NCBI RefSeq assembly: GCF_001625365.1
Contig: NZ_LJJF01000002.1
Location: 1,275,501 to 1,339,500 of the forward strand
Source: Streptomyces sp. MJM8645
GTDB lineage: Bacteria > Actinomycetota > Actinomycetes > Streptomycetales > Streptomycetaceae
Length of the DNA: 64,000 nucleotides
Direction: 5' to 3'
Numbering within the stretch: position 1 is the stretch's first letter; every line of letters begins with the position of its first letter. Positions 54,030 to 63,203 of this stretch are shown piece after piece. The notes under the pieces were generated by a model. That model worked only from the letters and a program-made list of their open reading frames with translations, was not told the DNA's origin and made no database searches. The translations under genes were made by a program, and so were the position numbers.

Positions 54030-55655
54030 TCAGGTGCCGGGGGTGAGGAGGGCCAGTAGCTGGTTCGCCACCGCGTCCGCGTCCGGCCCGGCCGCGTAGA
54101 CGTAGTTGTCGGGGCGCACGGCGGCAGCGGTGGCGCCGAGGTCGGACAGCCAGCGACGGTGGGTGCCGTCCGGGTCGGCGACGACGGTTCCGGCAGCTCC
54201 TAGGGCAGCGGCTCCTGTGGCGGTGGGGCCTGTGGGGGTGGGGCCGAAGCCGACGACCGTGACGCCCAAATCGCTCAGCGGGGCCCGGTTCAGGAGGGGA
54301 AGGGCCTGCTCGGCGACCAGCAGCCGGAAGCCACCTCCGCCGACGATGTCGTCGAGCAGGCCCGTCCGCCGGCCGTCGCTCACCCGGCCCTGGACCGACA
54401 GTCGGCCTCCGCCGGAGGCGAACAGGCCGGGACCGAGGTCGGGCAGCCGGATCCGGTCCGGCTCCCGGAGCGCGCGTCGGTGGGCCATCAGCGTGCGGTC
54501 GCGTTCGCGGGCGAGCACCGGGTCCCGCAGGGTGTGCTGGCGGCCGAGTTCCATGCTCGTGGCCGTCACGCCGCGCACGTGCGGCTCCCGCTCGCTCTGG
54601 TAGGTGTCGAGCACCTCGGCGCCCCGGACTCCGCGCAGCACGAGATCCAGCTTGAAGGCGATGTTGAGTGCGTCCCGTATCCCCGAGCAGAGTCCTTGCC
54701 CCAGGAAGGGCGGCATCTGGTGTGCGGCGTCCCCTGCGAGCAGGACCCGGCCGTCCCGCCAGCGCCTCGCGACCAGCGACTGGAAGGTGTAGGTGGCGGT
54801 ACGGGCGATGTCGGCGTCGTCGCGGGACAGGTAGCGGCCCACGCGGGACCACACGCCGTCCGCCGCACGTTCCCGCTCGAGGTCGTCGCCATCGTCGAGC
54901 AGGAAGCAGAAGCGTTGGCGTTCGGCACCGGTGGTGATGACGGTGGTCGGTCCCTCGGGATCGCCGATCTGCAGCATCGACGGCAGCCCCAGCTCGGCCG
55001 CAGGGCGCCGCAGGGCGAAGTCGCAGACCAGCCAGGGTTCGGAGAAGCCGAGGTCGTCCTGCTCGACGCCGAGGGCGTTCCGCACGAAGCTGTTCCCGCC
55101 GTCGCAGCCGATCACGTAGCGCGCCGCGAAGGTCGCACCGTCCGACGTGTTCAGGGTGACCTGGTCACGGCCTTGGGACAGGCCGGTGACCGTGGTGCCG
55201 AAACGGAGGTCGACGTTCGGCATCGAGGTGCACAACGAGTGCAGCGCCGTCTCCAGGTCGGGCTGGTGGAACTTGTAGAGGTCGGCCCAACCGCTGGCGC
55301 CGACGGTGCGGAACACCTGTCGGATGAGGAGGTCACCCGCCCCGTTGCGCCACTCGTACGCGTCCTGTGTGCGCAGGGTGGGCGCCAGTTCGTCGACGAG
55401 TCCCAGTCCTTGCAGTGCGCGCATGATCTCGCCGTCGAAGCTGGCGGCCCGCGGGAGCCCGTACAGGCCGGGGTAGCGTTCGAGTGCCACGACCGAGTGC
55501 CCGGCCTTGCCCAGCAGGGCCGCGAGCGTCATGCCGACCGGCCCGCAGCCGACTACGGCGATTTCGGCGATTTCGGCGATTTCGGCGGATTCGGTGGCTT
55601 CGGCGGATTCACTAGGGGACGGCGTCCGGTTCTCAGGGTGCCTGGTGTTCGGCAT
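54030..55655 (-). CDS. FAD-dependent aromatic monooxygenase (MhpA-like)
   Basis: 541 residues. After a repetitive Ser/Glu/Ala leader with an IAEIAEIAEIA run (a 9-bp DNA repeat), the flavoprotein core shows VVGCGPVGMTLAALLGKAGH (GxGxxG), RAASFDGEIMRALQGLGL, YVIGCDGGNSFVRNALG (DG motif) and VLLAGDAAHQMPPFLGQGLCSGIRDA (second FAD site). These are the hallmarks of class A hydroxylases of the 3-(3-hydroxyphenyl)propionate type. The C-terminal thioredoxin-like domain is short. It is divergent from a LysR gene and probably under its control. Confidence 0.87.
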   Translation of the reverse strand: MPNTRHPENRTPSPSESAEATESAEIAEIAEIAVVGCGPVGMTLAALLGKAGHSVVALERYPGLYGLPRAASFDGEIMRALQGLGLVDELAPTLRTQDAYEWRNGAGDLLIRQVFRTVGASGWADLYKFHQPDLETALHSLCTSMPNVDLRFGTTVTGLSQGRDQVTLNTSDGATFAARYVIGCDGGNSFVRNALGVEQDDLGFSEPWLVCDFALRRPAAELGLPSMLQIGDPEGPTTVITTGAERQRFCFLLDDGDDLERERAADGVWSRVGRYLSRDDADIARTATYTFQSLVARRWRDGRVLLAGDAAHQMPPFLGQGLCSGIRDALNIAFKLDLVLRGVRGAEVLDTYQSEREPHVRGVTATSMELGRQHTLRDPVLARERDRTLMAHRRALREPDRIRLPDLGPGLFASGGGRLSVQGRVSDGRRTGLLDDIVGGGGFRLLVAEQALPLLNRAPLSDLGVTVVGFGPTPTGPTATGAAALGAAGTVVADPDGTHRRWLSDLGATAAAVRPDNYVYAAGPDADAVANQLLALLTPGT

Positions 55656-55753
55656 GTCCGCAGCTCCTCGTGGATGGGACGGAGGGTGTGGTGGCCACGA
55701 CGTCAGTTTCGAACGCCCCTGACACGATGTCTAATGCATGCTTTGCACAGGGA

Positions 55754-55772
55754 GTTTGCGTCAGACGCAAAC
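55754..55772. promoter_or_regulatory. LysR-type operator GTTTGCGT-CAG-ACGCAAAC
   Basis: Perfect 8-bp arms with a 3-bp centre located 14 bp upstream of the LysR start and 99 bp upstream of the monooxygenase start; it fits the T-N11-A rule and autoregulation. Confidence 0.7.
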
Positions 55773-55785
55773 GAAGGGGGCGTCC

Positions 55786-56706
55786 GTGGCTGACCAGTTG
55801 GACCTCAACCTCTTACGCGTGTTCGACGCGTTGATGGACACCGGCAGCGTGTCCGCGGCCGCGACACGCCTTCACCTGTCCATTCCGGCCACCAGCAGGG
55901 CCCTGGGTCGGCTGCGACGGGCGATGAACGACCAGATCCTGGTGCGCGCCGGCCGGGGCCTCGTACCTACCCCGTTCGCCCAGCGGTCGGCCGCCAGGGT
56001 CAAGGCGCTGCTGGAGGCCGCGGCCGAACTCCGGGTGGATGCTGCGGGAAGCGACCCGCGATCGTGGCGGCGCACCTTCGCCATCCGGGTCAACGACGGA
56101 CTCAGCCCCGTGCTCGCACCCCGCCTCACGCACCGGATCGCCGCCGAGGCACCCGAGGTCCGCCTGCGGTTCGTCGCCCAGGACTCCAAGGAACCCGACC
56201 GGCTACGCGACGGCTCGCTCGACCTCGACATCGGCGTCGCCGACCCGCCCCCTCCGGACGTGCGCGCGCGAACGCTGTTCTCCGACCACTTCGTCGCCGT
56301 GGTGGCGGCACACTCCGCCCTGGGCCAGGCAGCACGGCTGACGGTGGACGACCTGTGTGCCCACCCGCACATCTCCGCGTCCCGTCGAGGCCTCGCGCAC
56401 GGGCCGCTGGACGAGGCACTTCACCGCCTGGGCCGCTCCCGGCACGTCGTCGCCGTGGTCCCCTCCTTCGCGGTGGCAGCGCTGATGGCGCTGGAGGGGG
56501 ACGTCATCTGCCTCGGCCCCCGGGTGGTGGCGGAGCACCTCGTCGAACGACAGGTGCCCCTCCGGTGGTACAAGGTGCCGCTGGAGATGCCGGCGGCCGA
56601 CATCGAACTGCGCTGGCACCGCCGACTCGACGACGATCCCGCGTCCCGGTGGCTCCGCCGCCACGTGCTGGAAGCCGTCCGACCGCTCGCCGCCACGCTG
56701 CACTGA
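55786..56706 (+). CDS. LysR-family regulator
   Basis: 306 residues from GTG 55786, with AAGGGGG upstream. N-terminal HTH: LDLNLLRVFDALMDTGSVSAAATRLHLSIPATSRALGRLR, the LysR pattern (quoted elements: TGSVSAAATRL, PATSRALGRLR). The effector domain includes DLDIGVADPPPPDVRAR and VVPSFAVAALMALEG. It probably activates the divergent flavin monooxygenase gene in response to an aromatic compound. Confidence 0.88.
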   Translation: MADQLDLNLLRVFDALMDTGSVSAAATRLHLSIPATSRALGRLRRAMNDQILVRAGRGLVPTPFAQRSAARVKALLEAAAELRVDAAGSDPRSWRRTFAIRVNDGLSPVLAPRLTHRIAAEAPEVRLRFVAQDSKEPDRLRDGSLDLDIGVADPPPPDVRARTLFSDHFVAVVAAHSALGQAARLTVDDLCAHPHISASRRGLAHGPLDEALHRLGRSRHVVAVVPSFAVAALMALEGDVICLGPRVVAEHLVERQVPLRWYKVPLEMPAADIELRWHRRLDDDPASRWLRRHVLEAVRPLAATLH

Positions 56707-56780
56707 ACCGGACGTGAGAACCGCGTCACTGCTCGGAGACCACCACGTCGTCCCGGCCGTCAACGAACGGCTGTGACCAG

Positions 56781-57200
56781 CTACTGCGGGGCAGCCGGCC
56801 GTTGCGCGGGGGAGTCGCAGGAAGACATCGCCGCGCGGTCGGACGCACTGCGGAGAACACAGAATTCATTGCCCTCAGGGTCCGCGAGGACGGCCCAGCC
56901 GGCACCATCGGGTTCCCGGCGGTCGTCGACGAGAGTGGCCCCGAGGTTCAGCAGCCGCTCGACCTCCTCCTCGCGCGTGGTCTCCGGACGCAGGCACAGG
57001 TGGACCCTGTTCTTGATCGTCTTCGGTTCCGGCACCTGGTGGAAGTACAACAGCTGGCCCGCCGGCAGCATCACCGCAGTCTCCGGATCACCCGGGCCGT
57101 CCTCCGGGTGCAGCGGATGACCGAGCACCTCACTCCAGAACCGAGCCAGCCCGTAGGCATCCGCACAGTCGATCGCCACGTTCTGCAACACCGAGACCAT
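56781..57200 (-). CDS. VOC-family (glyoxalase-like) protein
   Basis: 139 residues. One glyoxalase unit: LQNVAIDCADAYGLARFWSEVLGH, LYFHQVPEPKTIKNRVHLCL and WAVLADPEGNEFCVL, with metal-ligand candidates His (VHLCL) and Glu (GNEFCVL). The DADPEGNEFC ending is typical of the Streptomyces glyoxalase_6 group. Not coupled to other genes. The C-terminal 18 residues are a Pro/Ala tail. Confidence 0.83.
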   Translation of the reverse strand: MVSVLQNVAIDCADAYGLARFWSEVLGHPLHPEDGPGDPETAVMLPAGQLLYFHQVPEPKTIKNRVHLCLRPETTREEEVERLLNLGATLVDDRREPDGAGWAVLADPEGNEFCVLRSASDRAAMSSCDSPAQRPAAPQ

Positions 57201-57318
57201 GCACGCGAGCCTGCCCGAAGCACCGCTCGGTCCGCTACCGAATTGCGGTCGGACAGCACGGGCTGGACAGCCCCGGCACTTTCGCCACGGGCGTCGGCTC
57301 GGCCTACCCCGGCTCGGT

Positions 57319-57855
57319 TCACCCCGGCGGGGCCTCCACCGGGAAGTGGATCGGGCTCAGCAGGTGCTGCGCCCGCTCGGGGCTCGGCCGGTTGGCCATT
57401 CTGGGCACGATGGCCGCGCGCAGCTCGCCGATCAGCTCGGTCAGTTCCTCCGGGCTGAGCCAGAGTGCGTGCTGCCGGTAGCCCACCTGGTCGGCCATCG
57501 GGTCGGCTTCCTCGCGGTCGAGGTAGGCGTTGAACTCGGCCAGCAGGGCGGTCGTCGCGGTGGCGAAGGCCTGCCGGTGGTCTTCGGGGGTGAGCGAGCG
57601 GACCATCTCGGTGCCGACCACGGCTCGGTCCTGGCGGAGCCGGTAGTGCCGCTCCACCGCGCCTCGCACCCGCCGTTCCTCGGCAACCTCCAGGATCCCG
57701 CCGGCGACGAGCAGGTCGATGTGCCGGTAGACGGTGGCCTTGGAGGCTTCGGGGATGCGTGCGCGGAGTTGAGCGGTGGTCAGGAGCCGTCCACCGCCCA
57801 TCGCATGCACGATCCGCAGCCGGATGGGATGGGCGAGTAGTTCCAGGGAGTCCAT
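57319..57855 (-). CDS. ArsR-type (HTH_20) regulator
   Basis: 178 residues. The winged helix reads LELLAHPIRLRIVHAMGGGRLLTTAQLRARIPEASKATVYRHIDLLVAGGIL, followed by the ERRVRGAVERHYRLR wing. The C-terminal part is helical (RQAFATATTALLAEFNAYL, LSPEELTELIGELRAAI). Similar to the regulator at 36985. Divergent from the hydrolase at 57892 with only 36 bp between, so both promoters overlap and regulation of that gene is likely. Confidence 0.84.
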   Translation of the reverse strand: MDSLELLAHPIRLRIVHAMGGGRLLTTAQLRARIPEASKATVYRHIDLLVAGGILEVAEERRVRGAVERHYRLRQDRAVVGTEMVRSLTPEDHRQAFATATTALLAEFNAYLDREEADPMADQVGYRQHALWLSPEELTELIGELRAAIVPRMANRPSPERAQHLLSPIHFPVEAPPG

Positions 57856-57891
57856 GTCCAGATGGTCTCATGGCTGCTACCTTTCTCAATT

Positions 57892-59187
57892 ATGGGACTA
57901 AATGGGGTCGGGGCAGGAGCCGGGGCAGACACAGGGGCAGGGGCGCTGGACGTGGCACGGGACTTCGCCGCGCTACTGCGCGCGGAGAGTTTCGCCGAGA
58001 CCGTGGAACTGTTCGCACCGCCCCTGCACGCTGCCGTATCCGCCGAAGCGCTGCGGCTCGCCTGGGCGGCCGAGGCCGCGGGACGGGGAGGGGTCAGGGC
58101 GGTCGGGGAGCCGGTGAGCGAGCCCGGAGAGGCCGACCCGGTGCGCGTCCGAATCCCGGTGACCTGCGCGGACGGCAGCTTCACCGTGGTCACGTCGGTC
58201 GGCGCCGACGGCCTGCTGCACGGTCTGCGGCTCGCCCAGGACGACGGCGCCGAGTGGCAGTCGCCGCCGTACGCGGACCAGGCCCGGTTCACCGAAGGGG
58301 AAGTCCGGCTCGGCACCGGTCCGCTCGCCGTACCCGGCACGCTGAGCCTGCCCGCCGGCCCCGGACCGTGGCCCGCCGTCGTACTGCTCAGCGGCGGCGG
58401 CGCGTTCGACCGGGACGAGAGCAGCGGCCCCAACAAGCCGCTCAAGGACCTCGCCTGGGGGCTCGCCAGCCGGCAGGTGGCCGTGCTGCGCTTCGACAAG
58501 GCCACCTTCGCGCACCCGGACCACCTGCCCTCGGACTTCACCATGGCCGACGAGTACCTGCCGCCCGCGCTCGCCGCCGTCCAACTGCTCCGGCGACAGC
58601 CCGGGGTGGCCGCGGACCGGATCCACCTGCTCGGCCACAGCATGGGCGGCAAGGTGGCGCCCCGAATCGCCGCCGCCGACCCGTCGATCGCGGGACTGGT
58701 GCTGCTCGCCGCGGACGCCCAGCCGATGCACGAGGCGGCCGTCCGGGTGGCCCGCCACCTCGCGGCGCTCGCCCCCGGCCCGGGCATCGACGACGCGGTG
58801 GCGGCGCTGGCCCGGCAGGCCGCGCTGGTGGCCGGCCCCGAACTCAAGCCCGACACACCGTCGGAGCTGCTGCCGTTCGGACTCTCCGCCGCCTACTGGC
58901 TCGACCTGCGCGCGTACGACCCGGTGGCCACGGCGGCCGCACTCGCCCGCCCGATGCTGATCCTCCAGGGCGGCCGGGACTACCAGGTCACCATCGCCGA
59001 CGACCTGACGCGCTGGCAGGCCGCCCTGGCAGACCGGCCCGAGGTGGCGATCAGGGTCCACCAGGACGCTAACCACCTCTTCCTCCCCGGCACCGGCCGT
59101 GCCACCCCGGCCGAATACGCGCGACCGGGGCACGTGGAGCCGGCGGTGGTGGACGAGATCGCGACCTGGCTGGCGCGGTGTCGGTAG
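57892..59187 (+). CDS. alpha/beta-hydrolase with N-terminal DUF3887-like domain
   Basis: 431 residues from ATG 57892 (frame open to GTG 57862). A Gly/Ala leader is followed by a DUF3887-like region (residues about 20-110: DFAALLRAESFAETVELFAPPLHAAV). The hydrolase half has VVLLSGGGAFDRDESSGPNKPLKDL, FDKATFAHPD, LLGHSMGGKVAPRIA (Ser nucleophile), LILQGGRDYQV (Asp) and DANHLFLPG (His). The triad is complete. Such proteins hydrolyse small esters or peptides; the target is unknown. Confidence 0.85.
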   Translation: MGLNGVGAGAGADTGAGALDVARDFAALLRAESFAETVELFAPPLHAAVSAEALRLAWAAEAAGRGGVRAVGEPVSEPGEADPVRVRIPVTCADGSFTVVTSVGADGLLHGLRLAQDDGAEWQSPPYADQARFTEGEVRLGTGPLAVPGTLSLPAGPGPWPAVVLLSGGGAFDRDESSGPNKPLKDLAWGLASRQVAVLRFDKATFAHPDHLPSDFTMADEYLPPALAAVQLLRRQPGVAADRIHLLGHSMGGKVAPRIAAADPSIAGLVLLAADAQPMHEAAVRVARHLAALAPGPGIDDAVAALARQAALVAGPELKPDTPSELLPFGLSAAYWLDLRAYDPVATAAALARPMLILQGGRDYQVTIADDLTRWQAALADRPEVAIRVHQDANHLFLPGTGRATPAEYARPGHVEPAVVDEIATWLARCR

Positions 59188-59299
59188 GGGCGGGCCGGCG
59201 CGGCCGTGGCCTTCGCATTGACGTTCATCAGGCCACTGGCGGTTGTCGTAGGGCTGCTCGCTGTGGACGGTGTGTCCATGCACCGCGCACTCCAGCACG

Positions 59300-59409
59300 A
59301 CGACGGCACTCTCGACCGGGGCGGTCGTCCCATCCGTCGCGTTCCTCCGATCTCGGCGTCGATCTTCACGTAGAGTGCGGTCAAGCGGGTCTCCAAGTCG
59401 GGTGTCACA
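59300..59409 (-). pseudogene. N-terminal remnant of a transposase (IS982-like)
   Basis: From GTG 59409 the frame reads VTPDLETRLTALYVKIDAEI followed by GRPPRS, close to the LxTLLTALYVxIDD...GRPP start of IS982-type transposases. After GRPP the frame breaks and no further transposase sequence is clear. The rest of 59188-59508 holds no gene. Confidence 0.5.
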
Positions 59410-59508
59410 ACCGGGTCTTGGGGCCTTCGTCGCATCCGTGCGCCCGAACTCCCGGCCCATCGATCGACAGAGCTCAGTCCCGCGTTGACCGAACGGAGCC
59501 CAAGCGCC

Positions 59509-59970
59509 ATGCCGGACACCACCCCCGCCAGCCCTGGCCCTCGTGAGGTCCTGGCCCGCTACCAGCGGGCGATGCTCGACAAGTCAGCGGACGACCTGGC
59601 CGATCTTTACACCGTCGACGCCGTCCACGAGTTCCCGTTCCTCTTCCCCGGCATGCCCGCGTGTTACCAGGGTCGCGAAGAGGTCCGCGCGGGCTACCGG
59701 GCGGCCTGGGGCGCCAGCCCGGCGCAACCGCAGGAGATCCGCGAAGTCGCCGTGCACGAGAGCACCGACCCCGAGGTGATCACCGTCGAGCAGGTCGTCA
59801 CCGGGACCGTGACCACAACCGGCCAGACCTTCAGCATTCCCGGCCTCCTGGTGATCCGGGTCCGCAACGGCCGGATCGTGCACGTCCGCGACTACATGGA
59901 CGGGCTCGGTGTGGCGCATGCCATGGACCGACTGGCCGCCGTGGTCGCCAGCCTCGGCGACCGTCACTGA
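59509..59970 (+). CDS. SnoaL/NTF2-like protein
   Basis: 153 residues from ATG 59509, with CGGAG upstream. Cone-shaped NTF2 fold: VLARYQRAMLDKSADDLADLYTVDAVHEFPF, YQGREEVRAGYRAAWG, VITVEQVVTGTVTTTG and VIRVRNGRIVHVRDYMD. The conserved His/Asp positions at the pocket (HEFPF, RDYMD) are those of SnoaL-like isomerases and ketosteroid-binding proteins. Ligand unknown. Confidence 0.83.
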   Translation: MPDTTPASPGPREVLARYQRAMLDKSADDLADLYTVDAVHEFPFLFPGMPACYQGREEVRAGYRAAWGASPAQPQEIREVAVHESTDPEVITVEQVVTGTVTTTGQTFSIPGLLVIRVRNGRIVHVRDYMDGLGVAHAMDRLAAVVASLGDRH

Positions 59971-60252
59971 GAGCCTGACTTCGGACTTGTTCATCCAAGG
60001 ACGGCTGCCCGGCTGCCCGGCTGCCCGCGCGGGCCGTCGAGGGGGGCCGTCGCGTTCGCAGAAGAGGATGCGCCAATTCCGCTCGTGTGCGCGGGTGTTG
60101 GGAACTCCGAGGCATCGCCGACTGTTACAAGGCGGTGACGATCCGCTCACAACCGAAGTGTGGAGCGCGGCGTCCCTACAGATGACAGAGCCCGAATCGC
60201 GCCGACCGTGCTCTTCGGGCCGAGCAATCACCTCCCCTTGAAAGGGGCACCC

Positions 60253-60681
60253 GTGATCGTCCCTAAGCGGAACTCCCTGCGCCTGGCCGCCGTGACCACC
60301 GTCGCCGTGCTCTCCCTCGGGCTGGCGGGCACCGCCGCCATGGCGGCCGCCCCGGCCGCCTACCCCACCTCCACCACGCAGCAGGCGACGGCGCAGCAGG
60401 CCGCCGCGCAGGCCGGCATCACCGCCAAGCCGTCCGTCACGTCCGTCCAGGCCTGGCAGCTGTTCCGGGTCAACGGCACCACCACCGGCCTCAAGGCGGG
60501 CACCAAGGTGACCCTGCAGCAGAAGCAGCACGGCAAGTGGGTCACCCTGCCGGCCTCCGTCCCCACCAACCACAACGGTTCCTACTCGCTCGGCGTGAAG
60601 CTCGGCATCAAGGGCCTGAACGAGCTGCGCATCGTCAGCGGAGACGTCGCCTCCCCCGTGTTCACCGTGACCGTGCGCTGA
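60253..60681 (+). CDS. small secreted protein
   Basis: 142 residues from GTG 60253 after AAAGGGG. A Sec signal peptide (IVPKRNSLRLAAVTTVAVLSLGLAGTAAMAA) with cleavage likely after AMA at about residue 32. The mature part has a Gln/Ala stretch (TTQQATAQQAAAQAG) and then a beta-rich domain: FRVNGTTTGLKAGTKVTLQQKQHGKWVTLPA, SYSLGVKLGIKGLNELRIVSGD, which looks like an Ig-like surface module seen in Streptomyces secreted proteins. Ends in a strong terminator. Confidence 0.78.
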   Translation: MIVPKRNSLRLAAVTTVAVLSLGLAGTAAMAAAPAAYPTSTTQQATAQQAAAQAGITAKPSVTSVQAWQLFRVNGTTTGLKAGTKVTLQQKQHGKWVTLPASVPTNHNGSYSLGVKLGIKGLNELRIVSGDVASPVFTVTVR

Positions 60682-60710
60682 CCCACGGCCCACGGCCCAC
60701 AGCCCCCCGC

Positions 60711-60760
60711 CGTCGGGCGGTGCGGTGCCCGCTCCCGAGCGGCCACCGCACCGCCCGACG
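60711..60760 (+). terminator. strong terminator hairpin
   Basis: CGTCGGGCGGTGCGGTG (60711-60727) and CACCGCACCGCCCGACG (60744-60760): a perfect 17-bp stem, between convergent genes. Confidence 0.85.
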
Positions 60761-60789
60761 CCGTACGCGGGAACCAACTGCGGTGGCGT

Positions 60790-61725
60790 TCAGCGCGGAA
60801 GGACCCAGTCCGGTGTCCAGGTGTCGGCGGCGTAGTGACCGGTCGTGGTGGCGGCGAGGTGGGTGCGGAGGATGGTCAGGGCCGGGTGGGGGTTGTCGCG
60901 GTGCCAGAGGAGTGAGTGGGGGTAGACGGGCGTCGGGCTGGTCACCGGGATGCGGCGCAGGCCGTGGTCGGCGGGCCAGGCGAGGCGGGTGTGCTCGCCC
61001 ATGAAGGTGGCCAGGGCCGGGGTATCGGCGATGGTGTCGAGGAGCGCGTCGGAGCCGAAGTTGGGGCCGGTCGCCTCGATGGTGAGGCCGAACTCGGCGA
61101 CGAGGTCGTCGTAGTAGGCGCCCCACTCGGTACCGGGGACGATGCCGGGCATCCAGATCCGGTGCCCGGCGAGCTGGGCGACGGTCACCGACCGGGCACC
61201 CGCCAGGGCGTGGGCGGGACCGGTGAGGAGCTGGAGCGGTTCGTCGATCACCCGGACGGACTCGATGTCCTCGGGAAGGGGCCGGCCGGGCGCGACGACG
61301 GCGCGGAAGGACGCGTCGATCGCACCGGAGCGGATGGCGGTGACGGCCGTCTCGATCTCGAACAGCATCATCACGTCGAGGTCGATCTCGGGATGCGCGC
61401 GGTGGAAGCCGCGCATCAGGCCCGACGCCGCGCCGCGCGAGTTGATCACGTCGACGCGCAGCGGACGCCGGCCCGGGCGCACGGACTCGACCGCGCGCTC
61501 GGCGGCGCGCAGCAGCTCGCGCGCGTGGGGCAGGAACGCCTGCCCGTCGATGGTGAGCTCGGCCCCGCGCGCGGTGCGGGTGAACAACCGCACGCCGAGG
61601 TTGCGCTCCAGCGCGGCGATGCGCTTGGAGACGGCCTGCTGGGTGACGGCCAGCTCGGCGGCGGCCTCCTGGAACTGCCCCGCGTCGGCGGCGGCGACGA
61701 AGGTCCGAACGGTGTCGAGGTCCAT
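60790..61725 (-). CDS. LysR-family regulator
   Basis: 311 residues. N-terminal HTH: MDLDTVRTFVAAADAGQFQEAAAELAVTQQAVSKRIAALERNLG (quoted elements: GQFQEAAAELAVTQQAVSKR). Effector domain: RRPLRVDVINSRGAASGLMRGF, IDASFRAVVAPGRPLPEDI, PGTEWGAYYDDLV. It is divergent from the cysteine-hydrolase-like gene at 61910 (185 bp apart) and most likely regulates it. Confidence 0.88.
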   Translation of the reverse strand: MDLDTVRTFVAAADAGQFQEAAAELAVTQQAVSKRIAALERNLGVRLFTRTARGAELTIDGQAFLPHARELLRAAERAVESVRPGRRPLRVDVINSRGAASGLMRGFHRAHPEIDLDVMMLFEIETAVTAIRSGAIDASFRAVVAPGRPLPEDIESVRVIDEPLQLLTGPAHALAGARSVTVAQLAGHRIWMPGIVPGTEWGAYYDDLVAEFGLTIEATGPNFGSDALLDTIADTPALATFMGEHTRLAWPADHGLRRIPVTSPTPVYPHSLLWHRDNPHPALTILRTHLAATTTGHYAADTWTPDWVLPR

Positions 61726-61909
61726 GGCGGCACTCTATAGGTACAACTGGTGGTTGTGGGTTGATGGTCCTGGGGTTGTTTGATCCCCGGGGATGAGGCG
61801 CGCTTTGATGCTTCTGATCGCCGATCGGTTGTGTGGGGGGAGTGGCTTTCGGTCCGCCGAATCGTGTCCCCGTACCGACCGGGTGCCGCCAAGCAAGGAG
61901 AACAATCGC

Positions 61910-62509
61910 GTGAGTACCGCCCCCGCACTTGACCCCGAGCACACCGCTCTGCTCGTCCTGGACTGCCAGCCCGCGATCCTGGCCGCTCTGCCCGAGGGCG
62001 GAGGCCGGGAAGCCCTGCTCGACCGCGTGGAAGCGGCCATCGCCGACGTCCGCACCAGCGGCGGCACCATCGCCTACGTACGCGTCGGCTTCACCGAGGC
62101 CGACTGGGACGCGACCCCGGCCACCAACAAGTCCTTCGCCCCGCTGGCCCGACACCGCGTCATGCACCACGAGGACCCTGCCACGGCCGTCCACGAGCGC
62201 CTGGCCCCCCGGGACGGCGACCTCGTCGTGCGCAAGACCCGCTTCGGCGGCATGTCCACCACCGACCTCGACCAGCAGCTGCGCGAGCGCGGCATCACCA
62301 CCCTGGTCGTCTCCGGCGTCAGTACCAGCGGTGTCGTCCTGTCCACCGTCCTTGACGCGGCCGACCGCGACTACCGGCTCTACGTCCTGTCCGACGGCGT
62401 CGCCGACCCGGACACCGAAGTCCACGACGCCCTGCTGCAGAAGGTCCTCCCCTCGCGGGCCCACATCATCGACACCGCCGAGCTGCGCACCCTGCTCCGG
62501 ACCGGCTGA
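61910..62509 (+). CDS. isochorismatase-family protein lacking the catalytic cysteine
   Basis: 199 residues from GTG 61910, AAGGAG nine bases upstream. Family features: ALLVLDCQPAIL with Asp18, LVVRKTRFGGMSTTDLDQQL with Lys109, and VVSGVSTSGVVLSTVLDAAD. In cysteine hydrolases the last segment carries Cys after TN-; here that position is Val142. Isochorismatase itself also lacks the Cys, so an isochorismatase-type hydrolysis without covalent intermediate remains possible. Paired with the divergent LysR gene. Confidence 0.82.
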   Translation: MSTAPALDPEHTALLVLDCQPAILAALPEGGGREALLDRVEAAIADVRTSGGTIAYVRVGFTEADWDATPATNKSFAPLARHRVMHHEDPATAVHERLAPRDGDLVVRKTRFGGMSTTDLDQQLRERGITTLVVSGVSTSGVVLSTVLDAADRDYRLYVLSDGVADPDTEVHDALLQKVLPSRAHIIDTAELRTLLRTG

Positions 62510-62671
62510 CCCGAACCGTCGAACCGCCGACGCCCGGCAACAGCGGTGCCCCGTCGAGGTGGCCGCCGTGGGCGGGACAGGTCGGCCAGGGGATGTCGGT
62601 CGGCCCCGGCTGTCAGTACGCCGGGGCCGATCAGTACAGTCGGCGTCCTTCGTGAGACCTGGGAGGGGTGC

Positions 62672-63154
62672 ATGGACATCGGCACGATACGTGCGGCGAT
62701 CGGGCCGGAGAGCCCGGACGAGGTGACCGGATCGGGCATCTATGTCTGGGTGGACGCGGGGGCAGTCGGTCATCCGGTGCTGTACATCGGCAGGTCGGGC
62801 AACGTGGCCAGGCGAACGAGAAACGAGAGGACGTGGACCGAGCAGTTCCGGGACGCGCGTCGCCGTGGAAACACCCTGTGGTACTCGGCCGGCTGCGGGC
62901 TCTCCCCGGTCCTGGCGGCCGCCGCGGATCCGCAGGTGTTCATGTGGGCCCTCGGGAAGGAGGACGCGGGCGCTACCGAGACGGCGCTGATCCGCTTGGC
63001 CGCGATGACCGGCGGCACGCCGCCCGCCCAGGGAGCCGGTTGGGGCTGGGGCCGTGGAGACCAGGCGGGGAGTCCGGACCCGGTTCACCAGCTGTTGAGC
63101 CGCTGGTTCGAGGGCGATCACCTGGTGCGTCAGATCGCAGAAGCCGACGTCTGA
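62672..63154 (+). CDS. GIY-YIG-like nuclease-fold protein
   Basis: 160 residues from ATG 62672 after GGGAGGGG. SGIYVWVDAGAVGHPVLYIGRSGNVARRTRNE gives the GIY and YIG strands and the following Arg (GIY...YIG...RR). Further on it has WYSAGCGLSPVLAAAADPQVF and ATETALIRLAAMTGG, where a Glu in the TET part may be the metal-binding acid. The tail is Gly/Trp rich (GAGWGWGRGD). Could be a DNA nuclease or a degenerate member. Confidence 0.7.
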   Translation: MDIGTIRAAIGPESPDEVTGSGIYVWVDAGAVGHPVLYIGRSGNVARRTRNERTWTEQFRDARRRGNTLWYSAGCGLSPVLAAAADPQVFMWALGKEDAGATETALIRLAAMTGGTPPAQGAGWGWGRGDQAGSPDPVHQLLSRWFEGDHLVRQIAEADV

Positions 63155-63203
63155 CTCGCCCGGCTCGCCTGACTCGCCGGGCAGGTCGGGTCCGCCGATC
63201 GGG

